This document shows, one piece after another, positions 23,258 to 34,479 of a DNA stretch of 64,000 nt; position 1 is the first letter of the stretch; each line of letters starts with the position of its first letter. Below the pieces are notes generated by a model. It saw nothing but the letters and a program-made list of their open reading frames with translations, was not told where the DNA came from and searched no databases. The position numbers and the translations under genes were made by a program. Source of the DNA: Typhlomys cinereus (lineage: Eukaryota; Chordata; Mammalia; Rodentia; Platacanthomyidae); NCBI GenBank assembly GCA_023101885.1, contig JALPQD010000247.1:3008230-3072229 (forward strand), written 5' to 3'.

Positions 23258-23408
23258 ATGCTGTGGTTTGGTTATGAAGTGTCCTTACAAAACTTGTATA
23301 TTCAGTACCTGCTCTCCAGTGATGCTCCTTTGGGAGGTTTCAGAAACTTTAGGAGATGGGAGCTACATGAAGGAGGTAGTGCACTGGGCATATCCTTTGC
23401 CCAGGGGA
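23258..23408 (+). mobile_element. MaLR-type LTR, 5' fragment
   Basis: It begins TGCTGTGGTTTGGTTATGAA and contains 'ctttaggagatgggagctac', characteristic of MaLR LTR 5' halves. It is cut off by the SINE that follows. Confidence 0.55.
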
Positions 23409-24118
23409 GAATTCATGTGTGTGTGTGTGTGTGCGTGTATGTGTGTGTGTGTACAAACATGTTCATGTGTACAGAGGTGACTGTGTGAATGTTGGTATGC
23501 ATATTCATGGTACACATCAGAGGAAAAAAAAATCTCAGTATTGGTTATCAGGGACCTTTTGCTTTTTGTTTGAGAAAGCATCTCTCACTAACCTGGAGTT
23601 TTGCCAAGCAGGCCAAGTTAGTTGGCCAACAGTGTTTCCAGGAACCTACCTATCTATACTTCCCATACCCAGCACCTGGCTTTTTACATGGGCTCTGTTG
23701 TTTGTCTGCATGGTGCTGACAAATCGCCACCAAACAGCCTAAGAGAACAAGGGGTTCATTTTCTCTTACGATTACTGGTTACAGTTCTCAGTCCAGCTTG
23801 ACAGGACAGCATACACCAACACCAGGGCCGAGGGAACTGGCCACATCATCACCACATAACGGCTGAGAGAGGGACGATCCTTACTTGCTAGGCCAGCATG
23901 TCTAGCCAACTGTACAAAAGGATGCCAACTTGCTCAACCGGCTCTCAGTATTTTATTCACCTGTTCAGCTAGACAATCTCCTGCAGGTTCACTCTGGGTT
24001 TAATTCAGCTACTAATTCTCCTCAAGTATGACACCTGTGCCTAACTATGACAGGTTCTGATCTCAGGTCCTCACAACTGTGAGGCAGGTTCCTTACAGAC
24101 TGAGCCATCTTTCTGGGC
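23409..24118 (-). mobile_element. B4-like SINE, minus strand, split by an LTR
   Basis: The tail and body lie at 23409-23695 (GT-rich tail, then 'aagcatctctcactaacctg', 'gccaagcaggccaagttagt', 'acccagcacctggcttttta'). The tRNA-like head lies at 24053-24118 ('ctgatctcaggtcctcacaa', 'agactgagccatctttctgg'). Removing the LTR in between joins the two parts in register. Confidence 0.65.
23696..24052 (-). mobile_element. LTR of the 2.3-kb-element family inserted in a SINE
   Basis: It is an antisense LTR from TGTTGTTTGTCTGC (3' end) to CTAACTATGACA (5' end), 357 bp. The flanking 5-mers GGCTC (23691-23695) and GGTTC (24053-24057) match in four of five positions, consistent with an aged target duplication. 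Confidence 0.75.
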
Positions 24119-25950
24119 AATCTTGCTTCTATTTCCCTTTGTTTCCTCTCTACAATAAGGTGAAGAGTATCATGTATTTAACCTACCACTAATAATGTTA
24201 ACCCAAACACATGGAGATAAACCACCATAGGATGGATCCTTTGAAACAATGAGAAAATAATCCTCCCTTCCTTTGGTTATTTCTGCCAGGTACTTGGCTA
24301 CAATAGTCAAAAGTAGTTCTCACAAAAAAAAAAAAAAATCAGCTTCCAGATCCTCATAGGGTTTCATCGTCAAGAACACTTGGTCGTTCACTTTGAGTTT
24401 GGCTGCCAGGGAAGTGAATTTTATGACAAGGGTCAGTAGGCTGAGGTCCTTCAAAAGATGTTTCTGATATATAATGAGAAAAAAAGGCAACGCAATTTAT
24501 CAAAGATGCAGGGGGCCCTGGGTACCCATGGTGCTGGAAAATTTTCTTTAGAAACCCCACCTAAGGCAAGCTGATTACAAATCAACGAATGCAGAGATTA
24601 AAAGTTATCCTGAGCTGGAAAAGGCTAGTGTCTAAATTCATCACTGTTTAGGTCAAGAAAGTAAAATCAACCTGAAATGATTTTGCAAGCATCCAAGGGA
24701 AGCAACAGGGAAATCCCTTCATCAATTCTTATAATTACTGACAACTCTGATAATGAGCTTATCTTAGCTCCATAACTCAGCTGAACTGCCACTTATTAAG
24801 TCACTGGGAGGGGGAGAGCCTAAGGTGGGCCTCTTGGGAAAAGGAAGAAGAGGTAGGAGGCAAAGATGGCAGCTGTTTCTTTGCCAACCTCACCTGGTGG
24901 CAACCCAGTACCAGGGCCAGTGATGCCACCTATTCTTTCCATGAACAAACTTTGGAGCAGCCTTGATCTCCACCAGTTCAGGGCAGCCTCTTCCTCCTCT
25001 CTCTTTTTCCCAGGTTCTTGTGTGACTCCATGAATGCAGAGAGCAAGGGGAAGAACCAGGCCAATCCCATGCCCAGTTTAGCCAAGCACTAGAATTTCTC
25101 ATGGGAGAGGACATGCTTTTGCTGGTAGTTAGAAAAGGAGGCAAGGACACGGCAGCCTGACAGGGATCACATGTAGTGCCTAGCCTCACACCTGGGAACC
25201 CAGATAGGAAACCAAGCTTTCAGCAGGCTTTCTACAATAACCAAGACCTCTGCTCCCCAGTTGGCCCAGCTGTCCAAGGGCAAAGAGAAAACCAAGGAGT
25301 CTGTGGCCGGCAGTGGCCTGATTCTGTCACCCCTCAAGTGAGTCCCCAGGGACTTCGCTGCTGGGCAGGTCCCCGTCACATCCCAGCAGAGAGAATGCTG
25401 TCAGCTCTGGGAGGTGGAAAGAGAAGGTTCATACTTCCCTACTCACTGCAGCAGAAGCATCTAAGCCATGAGTGTGGTCCAGGGCCAGATGCCTGACAGA
25501 GGCAGCCACACCAGGATATCACATCTAGCGACAGGCAAAGGGAGCGTCAGCCCCTGACACCAAACCCCAAAGTCACTTGGAGGAAAACATTAATGATGGG
25601 ACCGAGATGCGTGTCAGCAAATGAAGACCTCCATATAGCAGCAAGGCCAGGTGGGAACAGGGAGTAAGTGCTCTTGACACAAGTCAGACAGCTGAGGTAA
25701 GAGCCAATATCTCTTTCATTCAGATTTGCTTGTTACTAACTAAAAGTTGACTGTGCAGACTGCCTGGGACCTGGATGGCAAGGGTCTGTCACCAGCAGCA
25801 GGAAGCCTCTTTAGACTCAAAGTTTCTGCCCTTGTACTGGAAAGTTTCCACAGGACAGCTCTTCAGAATTTGAGAGAGACAGATGAAAAAAGACACATTT
25901 GTCTACTTAAGTCTTGCAGTGACCCCAGAGAAAGGTTCCAAATATAGGCT
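24119..25950. other. About 1.8 kb without recognised features
   Basis: Short frames on both strands (for example 24890-25189 and 25176-25496) have no recognisable domain. An A run at 24326-24339 is the only low-complexity feature. Confidence 0.35.
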
Positions 25951-25954
25951 TAGG

Positions 25955-26081
25955 TACAGCTAAGAGCACAGATTTGACTTCAGATCACGGCTCTTCTTTC
26001 TAGGCTAGTCATCTTGGGCCAGGGAGTGCACTGTGCCTTTCTGTTCACATCTGTGAAACAGAAATACTGATACTCATGTAG
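25955..26081 (+). repeat. MIR-like relic
   Basis: It contains 'gagcacagatttgacttcag', 'catcttgggccagggagtgc' and 'cacatctgtgaaacagaaat', the order of a MIR unit ('...cttgggcaagt ... catctgtaaaatggg'). Confidence 0.5.
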
Positions 26082-26312
26082 AATTGTCAAGGCTAGGGAG
26101 ATGGCTCAAGGGTTAACGTCTTTGCCTCCCAAGTAAGAGGATGTGAGTTTGCCACAAAATGATGCCATATAAAGCAGTCCTGTAATTCCGACCCTGGAAG
26201 GCAGAAGATGGGAGACCCTAGAGCAAAAAAGTAGAAATGGAGCAATCCAGGTGATTCCTAATGTCACCCTTGGGCCTCCACAGGTACACACACTAAAGTG
26301 TCCTCTTGTATA

Positions 26313-26355
<43 letters not shown>

Positions 26356-26414
26356 GCATACACACACACACACACAGAGAGATATACAGGATGTGCAAAA
26401 TAAAAAATTGTCAA
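26082..26414 (+). mobile_element. CA-tailed tRNA-headed SINE with 9-bp target duplication
   Basis: The duplication AATTGTCAA lies at 26082-26090 and 26406-26414. The head is GGCTAGGGAGATGGCTCAAG. The body matches other copies ('aatgtcacccttgggcctcc'), with a long (CA)n tail at 26314-26376. It landed at the end of a MIR relic. Confidence 0.8.
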
Positions 26415-26439
26415 AAGGATGAAATGAATTATTCAGTTT

Positions 26440-26600
26440 GTGTCACTAGCCTAAGTATGAATGCTCGCATCCATTAACTGAGCTATTATATCAATTTTAT
26501 ATTGAGGACACTGACACTTACAGAAGAAAGAGATTTGCCTAGGGCCAAAAGGCTAGTAAGTGGCAGAGCTGGGTCTTGACTGAGGTCTTGCCCTCGGCCA
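26440..26600 (+). repeat. MIR-like relic
   Basis: It contains 'gggccaaaaggctagtaagt' and 'ggcagagctgggtcttgact', characteristic of the MIR core and 3' part. Confidence 0.6.
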
Positions 26601-28210
26601 CTGTGAAACATCAGCAGCATCCTGCAAGGACACTAAAATATGGCAGAAATAAACTCAGAGAGAATTAGCAGCTTAATTAGAGCAGTGAAATATGAGCCAG
26701 AGCAGGACATCATTTTATGGTCTGGAAACAGATACGATCTTCCACTCCATAGCCGTCACTCTGAACCAGCTGCTGCTGTCCAAAGGAGAACGAACAATTT
26801 TAGAGTCTTGATCTTTTTTTATCTTACTCTAGAAAAGAAGACAATATTGTTTTTTCAACTTTTAGCCATATTTCAAAAATAGCCAGACACTTGGTATGGG
26901 GCTAGAAGCAGAGAAAGGGCAGCACTGTCAGGCTGAGCTCAGAGGGTAGGAGGCCATGCAGCTTCCCTAGGAAGCAGGGCACTGTGGGACTCACAGTGTA
27001 CCTGGCAAGAAGAAGGGGTGACTAGGTAAGGAAGCCACCACTCCCAGGGTCATTTCAAAGGGTCCCAAGGAGGCTTAAATTCTTCCCAGACCTATGCCTT
27101 CTCCAAAGTCCCTCTGGAAATATAAACGAAAGAACCACTAAAATCTACTTTCTCCAATTCAGTTACAACAGAAAACATCAGTGATCGACACTGCCCAGGC
27201 TGATACAAAGGACCTTTTTCTCCCCTGACATAAACTAGATCACAAGTCTCACCACTCTGAGCACAAGCCATTGTACCCCTTCCAGCTCAGGCAGCCAGAG
27301 AACACGAAGATGTGAGACTATCTGAAAGCTCCGTCAGATCCCATCTCTCCCTGGCTCCAAACCCACCAGGCACAATCACATCATAATCCTGCTGACAATC
27401 ACAGGGCCTGCAGAGTCTGTGCCACCGGACCTTTCTCTCATCTTGCTGGGACTCCAGCCACAGACACCTCCTGACAGTCCCTGCCACAGACCAAGTGTTG
27501 CATTACCCAGCAGCCTTTGCAGATGTATTTTGTCTCCTTGTACTATGCTCTTGATTCTCCATAACATATCCCACTATCTGAAAACACACAATTTATTTGG
27601 CTTTTGTCTGGTTGAGTTGTTTAGGGCTCTTTGGGGGTTTTTGTCTTGCACTATGAAACCACAGGCCCATGAAGAGAAAGGTCTCAATTGTGTGACTGGA
27701 CACTAACCCCACAGCAACCTCCATGAAATCACAGCAGACATAAGAAGTTAGTTCTTCCTCAACCCTCCTGGGAATGGTGAGTCTGATTGGACCATAGGAT
27801 GCAAGGCCATGATGATGGGTGGAGGGGAGAAGACAGTCATGCATTATCAGCGAATAGATGGGGAAGAAAAGAGACAGAGCCCTTTCAACTGTGACCTTCA
27901 AGCCCCGCCTCTAAAGCGCTAAATCCCAATGTGCCTTTGACCTTGAAACACATCAATCTTCACCCTTCTTCTGAAGGATAAGGTGCTTTAACCCAAACTT
28001 GTGCTTAGAAAAAATAAGGGAAAGGGGGGAAAGGAGCTAAACTTCTGGACGTGGTCAATGAAAAAAGAAGCTGTTTACTGTCCCTGGTCCCTTCTGGCCT
28101 TACATTGTACTCTTTTGTAACTTTTAAAGTCCCTTATAGCTCAAATTTTTTTTAAGTTCAAGTATTTTGAATTTTGTGTTTTGGCAAAAGACACATCACA
28201 CGAAGTACTG
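26601..28210. other. About 1.6 kb without recognised features
   Basis: Frames on both strands near 27287-27901 overlap each other and have no domain. Nothing else was recognised. Confidence 0.35.
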
Positions 28211-28214
28211 ATTC

Positions 28215-28375
28215 CTCCGGATGCAGCAAGAGAGTGATAGAAAGAACAGGGGTGCTTGCAGAGGCGGGCTTGGGGCATCCTGGCTCTGCCACTCACTGGG
28301 GTCTCCACTTTGTTTCTTAGCCTAAGCCTCAGCTCCCTCAGCTAAAAAAGAGGAGGTTAAATCAATTCTCACTAC
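28215..28375 (+). repeat. MIR-like relic
   Basis: 'catcctggctctgccactca' followed by 'cctaagcctcagctccctca' and 'gctaaaaaagaggagg' follows the MIR order closely. Confidence 0.6.
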
Positions 28376-28429
28376 ATCACTAGGAAGATAGCCCCAGCAC
28401 AGTGCCTTCTGACAGTGTATGTTTATCTC

Positions 28430-28953
28430 CTCTCCCCCCCCCCCCACGGCTGCTCCACATACAATGGATAAAGCCATGCAGATTCCCAAAAGGATAGGAT
28501 ACATCTGTAAAGAAGTAGTAGTTTCGTGAAGCTCTGAGCAAGCCTGAAGAAGACTGTCTAATTGATGGGAAAGGCCCAGATGGGTAGATGAAAAAGATGG
28601 GGGATGCTGGGTTAGTAAAGTCAGGCATCCTTCAGCATCGGACTGGAACTGCCAAGCAGGCTTCAGAATCGACCTGCTAAGGCCCATGAGCTCCATGAGC
28701 ATGACCCCAACACCATCCCTCTCCAGCTGGCTCGGAGTGTTAGCATTCTCTGGTGTCCTGGACAGACTTTCTGCCTCAAGAATAAAGACTGCGCCTCTCT
28801 CGGAGGTCCTGTGGAGATGGTATGGCCAGTTCCCTTGGAACCTGGTGCTGGTGTGAACTTAGCCGAGGTGGATTAACAACTGTAATAGGACAATCATAAA
28901 ACAGAGTAAAATCCCTTGGATTTGTGGGCAATGTGCAGGCAAACTGCAACAGT
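28430..28953 (+). mobile_element. Degraded LTR of the 2.3-kb-element family
   Basis: After a C run (28434-28445), LTR-like segments appear in order: 'gtctaattgatgggaaaggc', 'gtggagatggtatggccagt', 'ggtgctggtgtgaactta', and an end 'gtgcaggcaaactgcaacag'. The 5' part is missing or scrambled. Confidence 0.5.
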
Positions 28954-28959
28954 TGCCAC

Positions 28960-29050
28960 TCTAGTGCGGAATTTATATGGGATCCAAACTCCAGTTCTCA
29001 CTGTTGTGTGACTGCCGAGCTTTAACTGCCAAGCCATCTCCACAGCCCCC
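28960..29050 (-). repeat. tRNA-headed SINE, head fragment
   Basis: The antisense head 'atgggatccaaactccagtt' to 'gccaagccatctccacagcc' is present. The body is missing. Confidence 0.5.
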
Positions 29051-29089
29051 GCTTTGCTTCAGGTCTCTGTTTCTCCGTTAGGTGAGAAC

Positions 29090-29330
29090 GCCTAGGATTT
29101 CATTCATCCCATCTCAGGACATATATTAAGTGCTCAGCTCAGTCTAAGTGCTAAGCAAAAGAGACATCTGCCCTTTGGGGAGTTTATAGTCCAGTGGAAA
29201 TTCACTTTAGCTTAGTTTAGCATTTACCGGCGACATCACACTGTTCAGACAAGGGCTGCAGGCTGAAGCAGGAGGGAGGGATGCCCAGGAAGTCAGACAT
29301 GTGGTCTAACATTGACATTCAGTAACTGAT
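29090..29330 (+). repeat. L2/MIR-type relic
   Basis: 'catatattaagtgctcagct', 'agtctaagtgctaagcaaaa' and 'ggggagtttatagtccagtg' resemble the conserved 'gtgccaggcactgtgctagg ... ggagcttatagtctagtg' segment of L2/MIR units. Confidence 0.5.
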
Positions 29331-29960
29331 CCTAGCACCACAGCACAGCATGCATGGACCCTCAAGGCTTGAAAACTTCCCTTCCTCCCTCGGATTTTCC
29401 ACATCCCGAATCATCACGCCACAGACCTTATTGCCTTGCAACCTTGCAAGTCTTTCCATTTTCCACCTTGATTATCATGCTGCCGATACTCCGCATTCAC
29501 GAGCACTTAATCACAGTGCTCTGCCGGTTTATTACAACATCTTCCTGCGGATACATTTCCCCTTATCTGGGAACTCCACCACAGCGAGGGTCGCTGTTTC
29601 AAAAGATCTTTCCCTGGTATCATTTCACTTGTGCCTGATGATAATTAATTTTAAGAACCAATCAAGATGCGAGAGGGGACTAACCTCTGGAAAATGATGG
29701 GCACGTAGATTAGCATAACAACACAGGCTTCTTAGGATATTCTGAGCATGCTGGCCATGGAAGGGCTGGCAGAGTTGCTACTTGATGCCCATCGAGGGGG
29801 TGCCCGAATGGATCACCAGCATTCACTCCTGTTAGTAGTCTTATTATTGCAGCAGACAGGAGAGCAAGGCGGTCTCTCAGACTGGAGCTCTTGCCCTTCT
29901 AGTCCTCTGCCCCAGCCAAGAAGAGAGTGCAGCATACAGCCAGGAGAAGGTACCGCTTAG
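29331..29960. other. Intergenic stretch, partly CpG-bearing
   Basis: 29470-29600 holds several CpGs and 'gcacttaatcacagtgctct', which could be an L2 relic. The frames here have no domains. Confidence 0.3.
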
Positions 29961-30307
29961 GGACCTCACTAAAAACGAGTCGCCCTTCACACTCATGGGT
30001 TTGCATCCTTAGCTGTTGGGACCTTTAGGAGGCGGAGCCTTGCTGGAAGACGCCCACCACAGGCAGCAGACCTGGAGGTTCGGGTGTCCCTGCCCTACTT
30101 GTAATTTGTCTCTGGCTCCTTCTGTCTCTGTGATCACCGCTACAGCGAGAGCCACCTCCAGCTCCTGCCACCAACCATGCCTTTTGCACCGTTACAGACT
30201 TCATCTCCCCTCTGGACTCGTAAGGTAAATAAATCTCCCTTTCTCCCTGTAAGCCGCTTAAGGCTGAGTATTGTCTCACAGCAGCAGAGACAAGAGTAGC
30301 TACAATA
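29961..30307 (+). mobile_element. MaLR-type LTR
   Basis: It contains 'cacactcatgggtttgcatc', 'ctttaggaggcggagccttg', 'ctggactcgtaaggtaaata', 'gagtattgtctcacagcagc' and an end ...TACAATA. Flanking 5-mers CTTAG (29956-29960) and CTTGG (30308-30312) agree in four of five bases. It is homologous to the 38.5 and 54.6 kb copies. Confidence 0.7.
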
Positions 30308-30870
30308 CTTGGGTAACTGCGTTTCTTAAAATCCCTTTGGACAAAATCTAGAATCAGCCACCAATTCCCACAGTGCAAGTGTCAGCAGGCCGCCTGGATC
30401 CCTGCCAGATCTTCGGCCCCTTTCTGAGAGCTGGATATGTGCTGGGTCCCCTCGGAAGACACAGAACAGGATGGATGAAGTTCCACAGCCCGGGGGGCAC
30501 GCACGGGCATATGCCGTCAGAATCCAGTGGAGCCGGTACTGTGTGCGCCACAGCGATAGTCATCCCACCCAGACTGGGACTGAGTCAGGATCTCCAGACA
30601 AAGGGGGTTCATAGCCAGATCTGAAGAATGAAAGCTGATAGAGAGAGAAGCATGTTTAGAGTGAAGGAAAAGCAGAACATGCCTCGTAAGGGGGAGGGGG
30701 AGATTGTGAAAGGAATCAGTGGTGGGGGACATAGAGGGAGGTTGGCCCAAGTCACTACCTGCCATCCTTGGCTTGCAGAGAAGAGATTTCAGGAAAGACA
30801 GAATGAGATTGGCATTCTAGGTGATTCTTCTGGGAAACCAGCACAATGCTCTGGAAAGACAACTTAAGAA
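30308..30870. other. Intergenic stretch, nothing recognised
   Basis: It contains scattered CpGs but no island and no domain-bearing frame. Confidence 0.35.
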
Positions 30871-30874
30871 CTGC

Positions 30875-31085
30875 TCCCTATGGGCTGCAAGCTCCGTGTG
30901 TAAGGCACCTACTTGCAAGTGCAGTGACCTGTGTTTGACCCTGGAAGCCCACATGAAGGAAGGAGAGAACTGACTTCTGAAAGCAGTTGTCCTGCGATCT
31001 CCACGCATGTGCCAAGGCATGCATTCTTTCCGTGTCTCTGTTCTTTGTCTCTCTTAAAAGTGCATATAAATATGTATATAAAAGA
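30875..31085 (+). mobile_element. B3-like SINE
   Basis: It has a decayed tRNA-like head followed by the typical B3 body 'ggagagaactgacttctgaa', 'agcagttgtcctgcgatctc', 'cacgcatgtgccaaggcatg' and an A/T-rich tail. Confidence 0.65.
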
Positions 31086-31319
31086 AATGCTTTGACCAAC
31101 TTGGAATGATGAATAAATTTAGAAATTCCAAGGGGAAAGACAGATGTGACCCTCTTTGCGCCCTGTTCTTTGTCCTTTGTAAAAGAACCCGCGGTCATCA
31201 AGCCATCCCGTGGTGAGAGGGACCAACAGGCTAGTGTCTCTGGGTGGTGAGAGACAGTGACCAGACATGTCTGTCCTTTGTCACGTAACCACCTTTCATG
31301 TGTCCCCTTCTGCCAAGTC

Positions 31320-31640
31320 ATCTGCAGGAAAATGTCAACATGTGCTGCAGGGAGAAAATGTATTTGCTAATTTATGTGCTGGCTAAATTCACTTATTCAG
31401 TAGAATAATAATAGCGTGTCTGCTTGCCACCCTTCCCTTTGAGAATACAGATATCTTTATTAATGATTTGAAAGCCTGAAGAAAAAGGAATGCTTTCTCT
31501 GTTTACATTTCCCATAATAAGTGGAAGACATTTGCTTGCTGGTGGTACAACGCTGAAAACACCCTTCTGGCCATGATTTATTGCTGAGGAAATTGTATTA
31601 AATTGGAATGTGACCATGTGTCCTCCTATCAATTACTTCA
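31320..31640. promoter_or_regulatory. AT-rich candidate conserved noncoding element
   Basis: This is a repeat-free block with motifs such as TTTGCTAATTTATG, CTTTATTAATGATTTG and CATGATTTATTGCTGAGG. It has the texture of a conserved enhancer (long unbroken mixed-composition AT-rich words), but conservation cannot be seen from one sequence. Confidence 0.25.
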
Positions 31641-32275
31641 CCAGAAAAAAAAATAAAACATTTACATTTTCAGTAATTCCTGCAATGAATGCTGTGTTCC
31701 TGGAAGGTATTAAAACCATCTCTTAAATTTCATGTTTTACCTCTAATGTCCAGAATTTCAAATGCTGCTTGTTTTAGTTCTAAATTTAGTGTGTCCCCAG
31801 TATGTCCTCGCTCCTCTGGGCTAACAAGAGAGTCTACCTTGTTCCTCAAGTGCAATCTCAGAACTTATCAGAGGTGACCTTGATTGTGAATTCACCCTGA
31901 ATTTGCAAATGAGCACCCACTTGGCACTAGGAAAACATCCAAATTTGGGAACTAGTACAATTAGAAGCAAATCAGAAGAGAAGCTACGGGGCGGGAGGGG
32001 GGAAGAGATTTCTTAGTCCTCCCTAGAGGATATAAATTATTTAGGGAATTAAATTCCTAATGGAAAAGAAAAAGAGATTTCAGAATGAGAGTACAGATAG
32101 AGATTTGTGAATAATTCTTGGACTAGGGGAAAAGACAAAGTATCTGGAGAAGATCCAGTATATTTTGAGATTCCTCTTATGAAAACAGCTCCTTCCTCTT
32201 ACAAACACACAAATCTTTCCAAGTTAAATTAGTGCTACTGATGATCCTTTGGGCTGACTTTTTAAATAGGATTTT
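31641..32275. other. Intergenic stretch, nothing recognised
   Basis: No gene or repeat was recognised. Confidence 0.35.
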
Positions 32276-32277
32276 GG

Positions 32278-32605
32278 GGCGGGAGAGATAGCTCAGGGGT
32301 TAAAGCCTTTACCTTGAAAGCAGAAGGCCCTGAGTTCAGATCCCCATAGCACACAGAAAAATGCCAGGGTGGAAATAGAGGTGGTATGCAATTCTACTCC
32401 TGGAAGGCAGAGTCCAGAAAATCCCAGAGCAAAGCAATAAGGAGGTAGAGAAATCCAGGGTGATTCCTGATGTCACTCTTGGGCCACCACCGGCACATAC
32501 ACTAAAATGGCCTCTTGTATGTACACCTGTACAGACATGTACACGCACACACATACACATACACATGTGTGTGTGTGTGTGTGTGTATGTGTGCAAAAAT
32601 AAAAT
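32278..32605 (+). mobile_element. CA-tailed tRNA-headed SINE
   Basis: The head is GCGGGAGAGATAGCTCAGGG, box B is CTGAGTTCAGATCC, and the body carries the 'gattcctgatgtcactcttg' signature. The tail holds ACAC then a (GT)n run at 32564-32589. Confidence 0.8.
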
Positions 32606-32609
32606 GAAG

Positions 32610-32800
32610 AATGCCACTGATGGTGGAGACTGAAGAGGTAAACCAGAGCAAAACAATAGACAAAGCAATCCAAGATTCCTGATGTTACTCTTGGGCCTCC
32701 AAAGGCACACACAGTGCCCTCTTCTATGCATACCCACATGCACATGCACACGTGCACGTACACACATACATGCATACATGCAAAAAGCAATAAAAAATAG
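32610..32800 (+). repeat. Second, headless copy of the same SINE
   Basis: A 3' half only: 'aaccagagcaaaacaataga', 'ccaagattcctgatgttact', 'cttgggcctccaaaggcaca', and a degraded CA tail. It lies in direct orientation immediately after the preceding copy, as a partial duplication or a second insertion. Confidence 0.65.
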
Positions 32801-33845
32801 AATAAGCTGCTTGCATCCCCATCAAGTGCAAACAGAAAGTCATTTCTTGAATTAGATGAGTCCTTTACCCATCCCAAGAGCTCAACTCTAATATATACTA
32901 GGCAATAAAGTCACAAGTGGTAGATCTATAACTGGTCAGTTCCCCAGATAGATCAATATTAAGTTGAAGGGCTTTATTGTCCTACTCTGAAGTCAGAATC
33001 CAGCAATGAGTCCCTTAAAGATTCTAGAAAAGAGAAAAAGTTCTTGTTGATCATATATCCACTTACTTCCCAAACAACTCAGCTGAAATGAGACTCCATT
33101 ACCCTACCACTCTGAACCTTATTCACTCTGAGAAATCACACACTTCTAAATACCTCCAAATCTCAAATTATCCTGTTGGTTCTCAAAAACCTTGACATGT
33201 AAGAACTATAAAACATTCAGAACCAAGAATCTCAAGAGCTCTCAAGTACAAGAAAGATGAAAAACAACTGTGTAAAAGAATATCACAATCAATTGCTAAC
33301 ACAAGTGTCAAAAAAAAATCTTAACAGCAGTTATAAGAAAAGTAGACTTGCTACACATTGGAGGAATCAGTGAGAAGAAAAGGAACAATCATTTCAGTGC
33401 AAAAAATATAAAAAGAGAGACACAAGAGGAACATATCTAAAGCATTAAAAGCAAACAACATCAAATTCTATATCCAGCAAAGATATCTTTTCCAAATGAA
33501 GTAGATATAAAGACATTTTCAGACACACAAAACCAAAGTAATTGATTGTCAGCTTTATCTGGGCCTGGGTAGATGGGTCAGGGGTTAAAGCCTTTGTTTC
33601 AGAAGCAAAACGACTTGAGTTCAGATCCCACATAAAAACAGCAGGCAGATATGGCAGAGATATTCTATTCTGGCCCTAGAAGAGAGCCTGGGAAACCTCA
33701 GTGCAAAACGATAAGGAGATAGAGTAGCCCAGGATGATTCCTGACATTACCTTTGGACTTCCATGTATATACACCCAAGTACCCTCTTGTATACACACAC
33801 ACACACACACACAACACACAACACACAACACATACACACATACCC

Positions 33846-33890
<45 letters not shown>

Positions 33891-34150
33891 GAAGCTATCC
33901 TCCAGCGAGAAAGAATATTATTTCATATATAAACCTGAATATACACAAAGATATGAAAAGCTCTGGACATTGGTTAACTATGTGGATTCTCAGTTTTTAA
34001 ATACATGTCTAAATGCCATATGTAATATATATATATATATATTATTCACATTGATTATTTTGAAGTATGTCTATTGTTCTTCTTAATATTGCCTTGAGTT
34101 AAGCAGAGAAAAAATACTAGCTTTATAGAAACTGATAAAAGATAATACTC
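32801..34150 (+). repeat. Probable ancient L1-like relic interrupted by a SINE
   Basis: 33330-33545 ('ttatatccagcaaagatatc', 'gaagtagatataaagacatt', 'ttcagacacacaaaacc', partly) resembles an old L1-associated sequence. It continues after the SINE at 33558-33890. The family and borders are uncertain. Confidence 0.35.
33558..33890 (+). mobile_element. CA-tailed tRNA-headed SINE with (TAA)n end
   Basis: The head is GGCCTGGGTAGATGGGTCAG with box B TTGAGTTCAGATCC. The body contains 'aggatgattcctgacattac'. The tail is (CA)n with AACAC variants, followed by a pure (TAA)n run at 33846-33889. Confidence 0.75.
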
Positions 34151-34479
34151 AAAACTTAAGAAAATACATGGTTCTCCCTAAAGAGTAAAACATAAAATGA
34201 GGCAAGTGAAATGCACAGTGGAGAAGGCGACATGCAACTTACTGAGAAAAACATCAGAAGGCTGCAAGGAAACGCCGTGAGCAAGAAGCTCCCATTAGCT
34301 CCGCAGGAGAGTCCTTGCCTAGCACGTGAAGGCTCTGACTTTTATCCCTACACTCCAACAAATAAACCAAAGAAACTGCCAGAATTTTCTCCAAAGTGGA
34401 TATAACATCCCGTTCTCCACTCTCATGGAGAGTGTTCCAAAGCCTCCTCTCTAACCAAGGTACTGCGAGATTTTTGAAA

